Notes under the pieces: model-generated
What the model was told of the DNA's origin: nothing
Databases searched by the model: none
What the model saw: the letters and a program-made list of their open reading frames with translations, nothing else
Translations under genes and position numbers: made by a program
In this document: positions 11,530 through 22,575 of the stretch, piece after piece
Layout: each line of letters opens with the position of its first letter
Position numbering within the stretch: the first letter of the stretch is position 1
Assembly: GCA_033961575.1 (NCBI GenBank)
Contig: CM066736.1
Coordinates: 75,912,852-75,976,851 of the forward strand
Source: Aselliscus stoliczkanus
Lineage: Eukaryota > Chordata > Mammalia > Chiroptera > Hipposideridae
Reading direction: 5' to 3'
DNA: 64,000 nucleotides

Positions 11530-11760
11530 TAAGAGCTGTTGGCTCTGGAGTTAGCTGCACCTGGGTTTAAATTCCAGTTCTGCAACTTATATTGAGTTGT
11601 TGGGAAAGTCATGACATACTTTTTCTCTGTTTTTCATAGCAAAAATGCATCCTGACTTTTCCAACAACCCAATATATAAGCAGTCTGATTTTGGACAAAT
11701 GTTTTGAGCTCTGTGTGCTTCCATTTCCTCAACTTAAGGAAGTCTTTTTGGTTTAAAGAT
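11530..11760 (+). repeat. MIR SINE split by a mariner-type MITE
   Basis: The left half, 'GGCTCTGGAGTTAGCTGCAC' and 'GGGTTTAAATTCCAGTTCTG', and the right half, 'CTTCCATTTCCTCAACTTAA', together make a MIR. The 81-bp MITE at 11592-11672 interrupts it. Confidence 0.65.
11592..11672. mobile_element. Mariner-type MITE, 81 bp
   Basis: The ends are inverted repeats: TTGAGTTGTTGGGAAAGTCA at the left, and at the right the reverse complement of TTGGGTTGTTGGAAAAGTCA. TA dinucleotides flank both sides (11590-11591, 11673-11674), as expected for mariner/Tc1 integration. It carries no gene. A related copy lies at 55118-55191. Confidence 0.75.
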
Positions 11761-11769
11761 TGTCATGAC

Positions 11770-11935
11770 CTCAGTTTCCTTATTTCGTCCTGAGCACTTG
11801 TCCACCCTGTTTTCCCACTGAGGAGAATGACTCTCAGGGAGGTTATATAACCTGTCCAGGACCACGCAGCTGGAAATTTACAGCTTGGATTTGTTCCATA
11901 TCTGCTGACTCAAGAGATTATCGTTCTTGCCTCCA
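11770..11935 (-). repeat. MIR-like relic
   Basis: 'GTTATATAACCTGTCCAGGA' and 'CCACGCAGCTGGAAATTTACAGC' resemble reverse-oriented MIR. Diverged, so approximate limits only. Confidence 0.45.
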
Positions 11936-12174
11936 CAACACAACAGCTTTATAAGCATTTTAAGGGCTCAGTGCAATGTAAACTTGTTAAGAATACTAAT
12001 AATCATTCACATTTATGGGAAATTTTAAAGTTAAAAGCAGAAGTTTTCTCCAGGCAGGAGTTTGGAGTGGGCTGGAGTGTATCAGAATTTCCTGAGAAAG
12101 TTTTCCCAAAACATATATGCCTATTTACACCTCCAAATCTCCAGGGGTGGGCCCTATTTGCACCTCCAAACCTC

Positions 12175-12300
12175 TAGAGGCCACGATCTTTAAAGCGTTC
12201 CAGGAGCCAGACAGAACTAGGAGAGGCCTTTCCCAGGAGCCACCCCACGCCCAAAACCTCGTGGGATAATCTGAGGTGTATGTAGCTAAGGGTAAAGCTG
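12175..12300 (+). repeat. Duplicated ~125-bp block, copy A
   Basis: 'GAGCCAGACAGAACTA', 'GGCCTTTCCCAGGA' and 'GTGGGATAATCTGAGGTGTA' occur here and again, in the same order and orientation, at about 13818-13940. The block may be part of an old hAT-type element, because the flank to 12350 reads 'GATAAGAACCACTGCTTTA', but I cannot name the family. Confidence 0.7.
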
Positions 12301-12350
12301 AGCTTGCCGGATGATTCTTATGTGTTTCCTGGATAAGAACCACTGCTTTA

Positions 12351-12467
12351 TTTTTTTTTGTTTGTTTGTTTTTGAGGGCAGTGTCACTGGCCCTCATATG
12401 TGGGACCCTAACCGGGGCCGCGGGCATCCCAAGCCAGCTCTTAACCACCGCGTCACTCGGCCGGCCC
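12351..12467 (-). mobile_element. tRNA-headed SINE, short form
   Basis: Minus-strand copy: 'GAGGGCAGTGTCACTGGCCC' followed by the tRNA-like head ending in GGCCGGCC at 12467. The target-site duplication AAGAACCACTGCTTTA is intact on both sides (12335-12350 and 12468-12483), so this is a fairly recent insertion. Confidence 0.92.
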
Positions 12468-12539
12468 AAGAACCACTGCTTTAACTAACAGAAGTTGGTC
12501 CTCAAAACAATCTCTTAAGTTCCATGTTACTGTGACCCC

Positions 12540-12660
12540 AGCTGTAAGGATTGGGAAAACAAGACTCAGAAGCACAAAGGGCTTTATCCACAACCACACA
12601 GATGGTGAGTGGTACGGCTGGTAAGTCCAACTCCACCCCTCAGGCTCAGGTCGTGTCTGC
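12540..12660 (-). repeat. MIR relic
   Basis: 'GGAAAACAAGACTCAGAAGC' and 'CAACCACACAGATGGTGAGT' resemble the reverse of the MIR core. Diverged. Confidence 0.5.
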
Positions 12661-12869
12661 TAGAAAGCAAGTGATTAGAAGTCAGCTGGTCTAGGTCCCC
12701 TCAAAAGCTAAGTGAGTGTAGCAAGTCATTAAACTGCTCATGCTTCATTTCGGGGGAAAATTTTATTTCTTATTTCGTTGAGGTAAACAGGGTGAGAAAC
12801 AAATGGGATAATCGCTGTGAAATATAATAATAATAGGCATATGTTTATCAACTGCCTGTAAGAGAAGAG

Positions 12870-13025
12870 AAACTCCCTACGTTATTACACTCAATCTTCA
12901 TAAGTGTCCAGCAGGATGGGTTTTATTACCTTTATTTTATTGACGCAGACAGAAATGTAAGTACACAGCTGGTAAGTGCTAGAGAGGGATTCAAATGTAT
13001 GTCTTTCTGGTCCCAAAGATGACAT
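12870..13025 (-). repeat. MIR relic
   Basis: 'ACTCAATCTTCATAAGTGTC', 'GTACACAGCTGGTAAGTGCT' and 'GGGATTCAAATGTATGTCTT' are MIR-type phrases in reverse orientation. Confidence 0.6.
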
Positions 13026-13174
13026 ACTTTCCAATAGGCCTACCAAAAATGGTATCTGGGATATTGATCACGATGAGATAAATATCAGATAGAAAAGGGT
13101 TGCCAAACCATGTGTTACTATGCAAGTCCTGTATATGCATATCTATATTGTACATAAGCAATATAGCTTTTATT

Positions 13175-13288
13175 TTTTATTTTATTTTATTTTTTTGAGG
13201 GCAGTGTCACTGGCCCTCATACGTGGGACCCGAACCGGGGCTGCTGGCTTCGCAAGCCAGCACTTAACCACTGCGCCACTAGGCCAGC
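13175..13288 (-). mobile_element. tRNA-headed SINE, short form
   Basis: Minus-strand copy with an A-rich tail (T-rich as written). The head ends in GGCCAGCC, and the target-site duplication CAATATAGCTTTTATT is perfect at 13159-13174 and 13289-13304. Confidence 0.92.
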
Positions 13289-13817
13289 CAATATAGCTTT
13301 TATTGATGACTTCACTTGAAATGGACTTACACATTATAAATCATCTCCAGTTAAGTTCCCATGATGCTCACTGAGCACCTGCCAGGCACTGTGGTGGTCA
13401 GATTGCTGAAGAGCATCCAGTCCTTGCCTCAATTAACATAGCACATTTTCTCAGCGATGACATGTATAGCACAAGCCCTCAATCCAGGTTTACAACACGC
13501 ATCAGCACCCCCTGGTATCTCTTTCTTTAGGAATGGTGAGGACAGGTTTGCTGGGTGATTTTTGACAGATCCCTCAAGGGGTATGGGGCCTGAATAGAGA
13601 GTAGTCTAGTCCAAAACTGTAGGACCCTACTAGACCTCATGATCAGTCAGATCTACTCACCCCATTTCCTCTGAGGCTGTGGGATTCAGAAAGATACTCG
13701 CCTAGTTAGGCCTGAAGGCTAGACTAGAGAACCATCAGTGGGAGGCAGGGAGATGGGTAAGTAGTAAACATTCTTTCCATTCTCTCTGGTTCAAGGTCAA
13801 AGGCTGAGGCAAACCCA

Positions 13818-13940
13818 GTAGAGGCCATTGGCATTCAAAAGGTTCTAGGAGCCAGACAGAACTATGAATGGCCTTTCCCAGGAACCATCCCAAGCCCACA
13901 ACCCAGTGGGATAATCTGAGGTGTAGCTATGGGTAAAACA
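13818..13940 (+). repeat. Duplicated ~125-bp block, copy B
   Basis: Matches 12175-12300 in order and orientation: 'GAGCCAGACAGAACTATGAA', 'GGCCTTTCCCAGGAACCATC' and 'GTGGGATAATCTGAGGTGTA'. The copies are about 1.64 kb apart, with a short SINE inserted between them. Confidence 0.7.
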
Positions 13941-15849
13941 AACATCAGTATACATAATAATAATCAGTATTATTAAGGATGAAGTTCATATACAGAGCAA
14001 GAGATTTTGAACTGAGATCAGGAGCAGTCTGGAAAACAGGTTGGAAAGGGAGATCAAAAGTTTCAGAAAACAAGTCGTGAAAAAGCTGATTTTTTTCTGT
14101 TGATGATTTTGTGATCAATATGTTAAATACTATGTTCTCATGGATAACGGAAGTAGAAAGATGCTTAGTTTTACAATAAATATTGGCCATCCATGAGCCC
14201 CTCGGGCTCTCAGCAAGAGTGTTAAACATGGGCCTTTGCTGAGCTAACCCACTAAACATACACCCAGGGAGGGTCACCTCAGGACAAAGCCATGGAATAC
14301 CTTATCTCCAGAGAATGCCAAGGCTGGAGTCATGGGGTTTGGTGCTCAGTTCATAATAAAAATTGACTTCAAGTATATGGTGGTTTTTATTTGTTTTGCC
14401 TGGTTCTTAGCCATGTTTCTATGGTCTTATTAATAATAAATATCCCACTGGATACCAAGGCCTTAACAACCATGGACTGGATTGAACCTAATGCAATAGT
14501 TTGGAGAGTTGAAGTTAGATGTGTTAGGGAGACACTGACTGACTGTGGCTTCCAAGTACTTTCATTGACATACTGCTCCTGGAATTCAGACAAGCAAAGC
14601 CTACAGGGAGCCTTTGTTCTGTTGGGAAACTGAGAAAGGCCTGGGAGCCTTTCCAAGCCTAGAGGAACTTGGATGGATCCAGGGGAGGATGAAAGGTCAT
14701 TCCTTTCCATCCCAGGCCCAGCCCCAAGGCAGCCCAGGGACCTTGGGAGCCAAGGTCAAGAAAAGAACAGCTTGTCTCCCAACAGAGGCAAGTCAAGCCT
14801 GGAGAACTATTTTGTTTACATGGTTTTTTCCAATCCCACACATTCAGGGTGACCTCTCCTTCTCTCCATTACAGCCTTGTAGGGCAAAGTGCCTGATCCT
14901 CAGCCTGACAGCCCCAAACCACGCCTGGGGGTAAGGAAGAAATAGCAGGTGTCCTGGGGGTACCTGAGGTTGAAGAGAAAACACTGCCTTTACAATTGCA
15001 ATTCCTAGCTATAACAATATTTTAACCTACTGCACAATTAAATCTTAAGCCTTTGCCCTTTGTGTACTCTTGGCTTTGTTCTAAGAAAGTAATAAAAATT
15101 TTTGGTACCTTTTCTGATTCATAATAAGCTTACTGATAGAAAAAATTGCCACAAAATTCAGCAATGAAACTGATGACAATGAAAACTCTACAGGAAAAAT
15201 TTGTCATAGGCAAAAAATAACAAGAAAAATGCATTATTGAACATATGGTACTATGCAAAAACTAAAACAAAAATGACCTGAGGGGGGGAAAAAAATCTGT
15301 TTTGAAGAAGTAATCAACAACAAAAATAAAATTGTCAAAAGCTAAAACTGTACTCAATAAAACTAGAATAAGAATCAAATCTTCTTGCAAAATTTACATC
15401 TGAAAAATTTTATCTGGAAAAATTGAATTTAATACCCATAAAGGCCAACAAGGACAAAAAATGGAAGAAACTATAATCAATAAACTTTTTCAATAGCAAA
15501 ACAAATGACAATAACAAAAACTAATGGCTACATCAAAGTTCATTATAAAATATACACAGAAAGAATCAATCTAGATCAACAGTAATAAAATCAAAGTAAA
15601 ACTGGAATTTCTTTAACTGCAGTGTACTGAAAAAATTGATCAAAGAAGTAAGCTGGATTAGTGTAGGGTCCTCCATAATAAAATGTTTTTCAATAGACAT
15701 GCATCATTAAGGCATAATCCTGATTTAGATACCAATTTATTTTTACTGTGGACATTAAATATGCTCAAGGTCAAAATAGCCAGATCAAAACACCCATAGA
15801 GTCCAAATAAGACTGAACGCAATAGTATCAAAATGTCTTGTACTCAACT
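13941..15849. other. Intergenic DNA, with an A-rich strand-biased tract
   Basis: There is no gene. From about 15090 to 15660 the plus strand is strongly A-rich, with many AAAAT, ACAAA and ATCAA words and few long T runs. No recognised LINE or SINE explains it. The open frames at 14387-14934 on both strands look like chance frames. Confidence 0.5.
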
Positions 15850-15968
15850 CATAGGACTGAATCTTGGCTCTTGTTTTTTATTTTAGTAGGCCATGTGACT
15901 TTGGGAAAGTTACTAAATGTCTCTAAGCCTCAATTTCCTCATCTGTAAAATGGACATGTTAATTCCAT
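15850..15968 (+). repeat. MIR relic
   Basis: 'TGACTTTGGGAAAGTTACTA' then 'CTCAATTTCCTCATCTGTAA' and 'AATGGACA' is a well-preserved MIR core and 3' part. Confidence 0.8.
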
Positions 15969-16659
15969 AATGCTCTTCCTCTTAATGTTTATATTGGGTA
16001 TCCAAAAAAGAAAAGAAAACCCATGAGAAGCCTTGCACATATCTTTTCTTCTAAGAACTTCTTTACCTATAGGTTTCCATGCTTTGTATTATATAACCTC
16101 AGCTCTAACCATGTGACCTCCTGAACTAAGGATGTGTACCTGACCCAAAGGTAACTTTATATAGATTGGCCAGCAGCCTACCTCAAAAGCATTGCCCAAC
16201 AAAGATACTTTGTACTCAATGGTTACCGACTAATCCAATCCATTGAATCCACTTGGAAATTTTTAATGTCAAATGTGGGAAAAAAAAGAAAAGAAAAAAA
16301 CAGTAAACAGAGAGTAAGATTGGCAGAAGCAGAGAAAAGCAAAGGGCAAACCAAAGGCATGTGGTAACATGACTCATGAGTAAGTAAAAGCCATGAGCTA
16401 GAAAACAGGTTGAGAAGAAACGGAGCATGAGTCAGGAAAGAGAGACAAACTAGTTGAGAGAAAAAGCAGAGATGGAATTGCTGTGTCATGAGCTCAGAGA
16501 CTTCTCAAATTGTTATTTCCGGGCTCAGAGCTGCTGACAGACTCATGATGTTGCTGCTGAGTTATATGTGGTGACAAACAGCGTTCCAAGCCTTCAGTCT
16601 CGTTGTGCAGCCTTTCTAATTTTCCCATGTGTCTTTGAAATAAATCACCAATGCTAGAG

Positions 16660-17255
16660 ATGCAACCAACAATAACAAAAGTAAATGACCTTTATGTATA
16701 TGAAAAGACAGTCTCACTCATATAATAACAAGAGAAATGCAATTTAAAATCAAACTGAGATTTTATTTCTCACCTATCAGATTGGCAAACATTTAAAAAT
16801 TTGGCAAGAAACTCTGATCAAAGCTATGGGTAAATGGGTACTTCTCTGCTCGTGGGAGAACAAAATAATACAACCCCTAGGTAGGGGAATTTGGCAGTAT
16901 CTAGCAAAATTACATATGCATTTATTCTTTGACACAGCAATCTCACTTCTAAGTATCTATGCAAGATACACTAGCAAAATGATAAAAAGATGTATGCATA
17001 GACCCATGTATGTCATTTTAAGTATTATAGAAAAAAAAAACCCACAAAAACTGAAAATAACTTAAACATCTACTGATAGAGGACTGGTTGAATAACTGTG
17101 GTACATACAAACAACGGTATACACTTGTCTTAAAGAATAAAAAATGTTTCTATGTACTGCCATGAAATGATCACTAGGACTTAATGTTAAATGAAAAAAA
17201 AAAGATAAAAGAAGAGTATGGATAGCATGCTAATTTTTATATTAAAAATGGAGGG
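16660..17255 (+). repeat. Old L1-type LINE, ORF2 C-terminal relic
   Basis: 'CACCTATCAGATTGGCAAAC', 'GGGAGAACAAAATAATACAA', 'TTTGACACAGCAATCTCACT' and 'TGGTTGAATAACTGTGGTAC' are phrases from the end of an old L1/HAL1-type ORF2. The frames are broken and the 79-residue open frame at 16826-17065 is a remnant. Confidence 0.75.
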
Positions 17256-17289
17256 TACTAAGTACACACATATGCACACACACATACAC

Positions 17290-17479
17290 ACATTCGATTC
17301 TCATTATTCTTAGTAGTTGTGAAAGGTATATTTTATAACATCACCATGAGCACTGAATTAACAAATATTGAGCCATTTCTCCTAGGGTAAACAGAGTTAG
17401 GTATCTGCAAACTCCTGGTCACAACATTTTTGTAAACTAATCCATATATAACCTTATTTTACATGTGTTTCTATTATAA

Positions 17480-17520
<41 letters not shown>

Positions 17521-17975
17521 TCTTTAATTCATTAACATTGAACTCACAACCAACAGTGCTATAACTCATGCCTGAATGAAAGCTTCTCCCACACATGTAT
17601 TTTCTCTGTTAAGCATATCACGGCCTTTTTACTCTTAGAAACAATTCAACAGTATGCTGGGCACCATTTTAAACAGTGAAATCACAAACAAAAAGCACTA
17701 AGATGTGAAAAGCACAAAAATGCAGCCCTAAATACATTGCAAAAGGGACAGTTGTTTTATATAAGAGCTGAAACATGAAAGCAGAGCATTCTTTGTTCAG
17801 CCTCAGCTAGGAACACGTAAATCACTTCGAGGTGACTCAAATTTTTCGGTGCTCTACACCTGTCCTTGAATGACTATGAAATGCTACAAGAATGGATTTG
17901 GGGGTTACAAATAAATTTTAGCATGTAGGCAAATTTGCAAATATGGAAACTGTGATGAATGAGGGTTGACTGTAT
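17290..17975. mobile_element. Tigger-like DNA transposon relic
   Basis: 'GATTCTCATTATTCTTAGTAG', 'ATGAGCACTGAATTAACAAA', 'CTCCTAGGGTAAACAGAGTT' and the right end 'GATGAATGAGGGTTGACTG' followed by TA match a non-autonomous mammalian DNA transposon I recognise by sequence but cannot name. A TA microsatellite (17482-17520) lies inside. Confidence 0.55.
17482..17520. repeat. (TA)n microsatellite
   Basis: An almost pure TA tract of about 19 units that can extrude a cruciform. It lies inside the DNA transposon relic. Confidence 0.9.
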
Positions 17976-18093
17976 ATATTTCTTATATTTTAAAAAAAAT
18001 GGGAGAATAAGCTATGTAATAAATAGAATGGGGATAAGGGAACAGAGTGGAACAGAGAATTAAAAGATAAATTTTTCTATATATTACTATTTC

Positions 18094-18568
18094 TTTTTTT
18101 TTTTTTTTTTTAAGGTTGTTTTTTTTTTTTTTTTAAGATTTTATTGGGGAATTGGTGGAGGGGAACAGCGTTGGGGAATCAGGGAAGGGGAACAGACAAG
18201 TTGCTGTCTTTTTGTTCTTCAGTCTAGTTGCGGAGGATGTTGCTTCACTGTTGGTATCATCGTCATTGCGCTCTTCCCGGATGAGGCAGATCGGTCGCTG
18301 GCCTCCGGATGTCGCTCACCGCGGCTATTGGCAGCTCGCGCTTGGCTGCCAGCCGCTCACGCTGGCTGCGGGCCACTCACTGTAGCCTATGGTAGCCCAC
18401 TGCAGCAGGGGCTGCAGCCCACACCATTACAGGGGCTCGCACAGCCCAGCTCCAGGTGGAGCTGTTGTTAGCTGTAGAGGGCAGTGTCACTGGCCCTCAT
18501 GTGGGATCCGAACCGGGGCTGCTGGCATTCCAAAACCAGCGCTTAACCAATGCGCCACTCGGCCGGCC
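18094..18568 (-). mobile_element. tRNA-headed SINE, long composite form
   Basis: About 475 bp, minus strand. In element order it has the tRNA head (GGCCGGCCGAGTGG), 'GGGCCAGTGACACTGCCC', a 'CTCCACCTGGAGCTGGGCTG' block, a GC-rich middle with CTGCAGCC repeats, 'AGACTGAAGAACAAAAAGAC', the CCCCAATTCCC tail and poly(A). The target-site duplication CTATATATTACTATTTC is perfect (18077-18093 and 18569-18585). Confidence 0.93.
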
Positions 18569-19090
18569 CTATATATTACTATTTCAAATTTTGGATTTTG
18601 AACCATGTATCAATAGAAGTTTTATAAAATTATAAAACAATATTAAATCAAAATGAAATTAAAAGCAACCTCTAAATTTGAATTTGAAATGTTGGTATGA
18701 CCTCATGATATACTTTCTTTTAAAAATGTCTTTCCTAGCCCTTTCTACTGTTAAGACCAGGAAACAATAACCAACCCAGTAACTTTGAGCACCCTAATAC
18801 CTAAATTATGGTCTCTGAATACCATTTCTCACTAAAAGAAAGCAGACTTCTTTGGAGAAATGGCTGGTGATAGATCTGGGACAGAAATCTACAAGATGAC
18901 TCTAAAACATCTTTACATTCCAAAAGCAAGGGAATCAACACAGACTACTAAGGTCATGTCAGAACTTACTCAGGAGACAATTTAAAGAAGATCCTGTTGG
19001 CTAAAGATGAGATAATTTGAGCATCAACAGTAACAGTAACTCCAATGTATTAAAATATATCAAATATATTTAAATCCATTGAATTCATAA

Positions 19091-19092
<2 letters not shown>

Positions 19093-19130
<38 letters not shown>
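19093..19130. repeat. (AC)n microsatellite
   Basis: About 19 AC units, with an imperfect left edge. Confidence 0.93.
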
Positions 19131-19132
<2 letters not shown>

Positions 19133-19188
19133 CTTATTGTGCATCTTGTAGGATACTAAGAACTAATTTATTATTCAAAAAATTGTTC

Positions 19189-19312
19189 GGGGCCAGCCAA
19201 GTGGTGCCATGGTTAAGCGTTGGCTTAGGCAGCCGGTGGCCCGGTTCAGGTCCCACATATGAGGGCCAGTGACACTGCCCTCAAAAAATAAAATAAAATG
19301 AAATAAAAAAAT
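19189..19312 (+). mobile_element. tRNA-headed SINE, short form
   Basis: Starts GGGGCCAGCCAAGTGGTG, ends 'GACACTGCCCTCAAAAAATA' and an A-rich tail. The likely target duplication AAAAATTGTTC occurs at both edges. Confidence 0.88.
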
Positions 19313-19620
19313 AAAAATTGTTCATTAAAGGGAAATAATCAAGCACTTTTTTCTGTCTTTTCAACATGAACTGAACTTTAGAATAATCAGATGTTGAAGG
19401 AAATTTCTCTTCTATAGAGGTATTTCAGCTTACAAATAAAGGAAAATGATATAATATCACCCATTTGCAAATTCCTGACATAAGGATATAGGCAATGAAC
19501 ATCAGTGTTCACTAACATCACAATAGAGAGACCAGACATAATTATTATTACTATTATTTCCTGATGGAAATACACACCACCACCTATGAAGTGGTTTTGT
19601 TAAAAAAAAAAAAAAAAATT

Positions 19621-20060
19621 GGGCTGGCCAAGTGGTGCATTGGTTAAGAGCTGGCTTGGGATGCCAGCGGCCTCAGTTCGGATCCCACATATGAGGGTCA
19701 GTGACCCTGCCCTCTACAGCTAAGATGGTGAACAACAGCTCCACCTGGAGCTGGGCTGCTGTGAGTCCCCAGGATGGCCTAGCTGCAGCCCCTGCTGCAG
19801 TGGGCTGCCATAAGCTACAGTGAGCGGCTGGCAGCCAGCGTGAGCTGCCAATAGCCACGGTGAGCGACCATCCAGAGGCTGGCGACCGATCTGCCTCATC
19901 CAGGAAGAGCGCAATGACGATATCAACATGGGCCAGTGAAACAACGTCCTCCGCAACCAGACTGAAGAACAAAAAGACAGCAACTTATCTGTTCCCTTTC
20001 CCCAATTCCCCAATGCTGTTCCCCTCCCCCAATTCCCCAATAAAATCTTAAAAAAAAAAA
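19621..20060 (+). mobile_element. tRNA-headed SINE, long composite form
   Basis: Plus-strand copy reading in natural order: head GGGCTGGCCAAGTGGTGCAT, B-box-like AGTTCGGATCCC, 'CTCCACCTGGAGCTGGGCTG', 'GCAGCCCCTGCTGCAGTGGG', 'GACTGAAGAACAAAAAGACA', two tandem tail units of CCCCAATTCCCCAAT type and poly(A). This is the easiest copy to use as a reference for the family. Confidence 0.93.
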
Positions 20061-20238
20061 TTATGAATCTGAGTCATATGAAAATTTAGCTGTAAATACT
20101 AATTAAAATAAAATGGAGGGGTAGAGGAACATGCTTCGTGATACAAAAGGATGCAACCAGTAACACTCAGATTATTGAAAACTCTATAGGTCAGTTTCTT
20201 CAAGGAGAGAAAACTTATAGGTTAAAAGATATTTAAGA

Positions 20239-20351
20239 GGGCCAGCCAAGTGGCACAGTGGTTAAGCGCTGGCTTGGGAAGCCAGCGGCCCTGGTTCGGA
20301 TCCCACATATGAGGGCCAGTGACACTGCTCTCAAAAAAAAAAAAAAAAAAA
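20239..20351 (+). mobile_element. tRNA-headed SINE, short form
   Basis: GGGCCAGCCAAGTGGCACAG at the start, B-box-like GGTTCGGATCCC, 'GAGGGCCAGTGACACTGCTC' and a poly(A) tail of about 19. A short TTTAAGAG repeat flanks both sides. Confidence 0.9.
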
Positions 20352-20417
20352 GTTTAAGAGATATAGCAACCAAATCAATGTATGGACCTTCTTTAGGTGC
20401 TGATTCAAACAAACCAA

Positions 20418-20460
20418 TGTGTGTGTGTGTTTGTTGTATGTGTATGCATGTGTGTGTGAC
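20418..20460. repeat. Imperfect (TG)n microsatellite
   Basis: TG-rich run with interruptions. Confidence 0.8.
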
Positions 20461-20943
20461 AGAGAGAGAAATTTGAATATTGACTGGATATGTGATGATA
20501 TTAAGTACATTTTTAGGTTATCTTTTAAATTCTTGATGTAATATGGTATATAATATTTGCTTCAAAATAATCCAATTATAGGGTAGGAAATGAGAAAGGG
20601 TGTAGATAGAATAAGAGCAGCTGTGAATGAATTAATGTAAAAATTATGATAGGTATAAAGGTTTCATTGTATCAGTTGTTCTAAGTTTAGTATAAGTTTG
20701 AAGTTTTTTATATTAAATTTTGAATCATTTAAACTCCCAACATCCTGTAAACAATATATTCCTTATATCTTGAAAGAATCCAATCAGTATAGAATTAATG
20801 AAGTTAAAGGAAGTAACCCATGTAGAACAGAAAGTCCAGTGGCTGACAAAAAAAACAAAACACCAAAAAACAAAAAAACAGGGGCTTTAGATATGGTGGT
20901 TAAAATATTATGTTTTAGGATTTCAACCCATCTCAATTTTTTT

Positions 20944-21080
20944 TTTTTTAGCTGAGCCATCCTGCCACCTGTTGGCAGCTCACAACAGCTCAGCTCGAGC
21001 TAGGCATCGAACTGCTATTGCTCAGAGCTCAGCTCACACTCTTGAGCAAGCTCTTAACCAACTGAGCCACTCGGCCAGTC
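20944..21080 (-). mobile_element. tRNA-headed SINE, first head only
   Basis: Minus-strand fragment corresponding to the first ~130 bases of the double-head form: 'CCTGCCACCTGTTGGCAGCT' and 'CTCTTAACCAACTGAGCCAC' up to GGCCAGTC. The flanks CCATCTCAATTTT and CCATCTAAATTTT look like a slightly diverged target duplication. Confidence 0.85.
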
Positions 21081-21258
21081 CTCCATCTAAATTTTTTTAA
21101 CTTCAATCTCATACAATTCAGAGAAATCCTGGGTGAACGCTATGCTAATAATATAGACAAAGTGGAATTCCTATACTTCTAGGATATATTCAGAAAGGGA
21201 TTCTTCTCAAGCACTGCATCCTTGCTTTCTTGCCTAGTGTCAAGCATAAGGAGGCTTC

Positions 21259-21667
21259 TTTTTTTAAAGATTTTTATTGGACAGTTGGGAGAGGGGAACA
21301 GACAAGTTGCTGTCCTTTGTTCTTCTGTCTCTTTGTAAAAGGATGTGGCTTCACTGGCCCATGTTGATATTATGATCATTGCGCTCTTCCTGGTTGAGGC
21401 AGTCACTCGCCAGCCATTGGACTGCCACTCATGGTGGCTCACAGCAGCTCAGGAAAGCACACACCAGCTGTCGGCCAGCCTCACTACAGCCTACACTGTC
21501 ACTGGTGACTCATGGCAGCCCAGCTGCAGGTTGAGCTGTTGTTCTCCATCTTAGCTGTCGAGGGCACAGTGTCACTGGCCCTCATATGTGGGATCTGAAC
21601 TGGGGCCCTTCTGCTCAGAGCTGGTGTCCCAAGCCAACTCCTAACCAATGCGCCACTCAACCGGCCC
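21259..21667 (-). mobile_element. tRNA-headed SINE, long composite form, diverged
   Basis: Same order as the other composites, with internal deletions in the GC-rich middle. It retains 'GTTCTTCTGTCT', 'TTCACTGGCCCATGTTGATA' and the head ending in CCGGCCC. It is more diverged than the other copies. Confidence 0.85.
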
Positions 21668-22575
21668 TAGGAACTCTTCTTTAAGGACAACCAAACAGAT
21701 TCATACTCTACTCCTAGCCTCAGTCCTGAATAACTCCCTAAGTAGTGCTTGACATCACTAACTTTATTGCTCCTTTTCCTACACAATGCACACCTGCCTA
21801 CTGTCTCCTTCAAGTCTGACACACAAAGTTATTCTCTCCACCTTGATCTTGCCTCCTCTCAAGGCCAATTTAATTTCTCCAGCTAAGTTGGCTCCTCAGG
21901 ACAGCCCGTCCAATTTTTAAGGCACGGGCAGCCCTGCCACCAGCTTCATCATGACATCACACAGCAAAGAGGATATACTTTGAAAGCACCTCCTTCCTGT
22001 CTGTTTTTTCACCCCTGGCCACCTCATTTTTCAGTCTGGCTGGTATCAAGACTTTCAAATCATTCCTTTTCTGTATCACTCCCTTTCTACAGATACTTTG
22101 CTTCCATTTTGTAATACATGTTGTCTAGAGTTTACAAAAATCAGTGAGTTCAGGATAACAAGTCTCCCACTTTGCTGTTGACCTAGTTATTGCATGTCAG
22201 TCTTCCCAGAAATCAACTGATTAGGCAACTTTAAAATACTTCGCATATTTATTTAATTTTCACCAAATACAGTGACCTCATAGAATGCAATTGGTTATTC
22301 CCAAAAGTAGGACTAATGTCTGGCATGCTGAACATTTATATAATTTCCAAGAATGCTGGATTCCAATTCCCTTTGAAGTCAATAAGGCAAGCCTCTCATT
22401 TTCCACCACTGCCTATCCCAACTGGGCCAAAAGATTTAGAACAATTTAGTGCCCAAACAGGATATATATTCAGCATGGAAAGAACAGAAGGATTAGCATT
22501 AAGTGTTTGATTAAATCGCATCTTCTAGTCTAAGTCTTAGTTTCATCAGCAGACATATGAGCACTATTTTTACAA
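21668..22575. other. Intergenic DNA, nothing recognised
   Basis: I see no coding exon or confident repeat. Moderate AT content. Confidence 0.5.
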
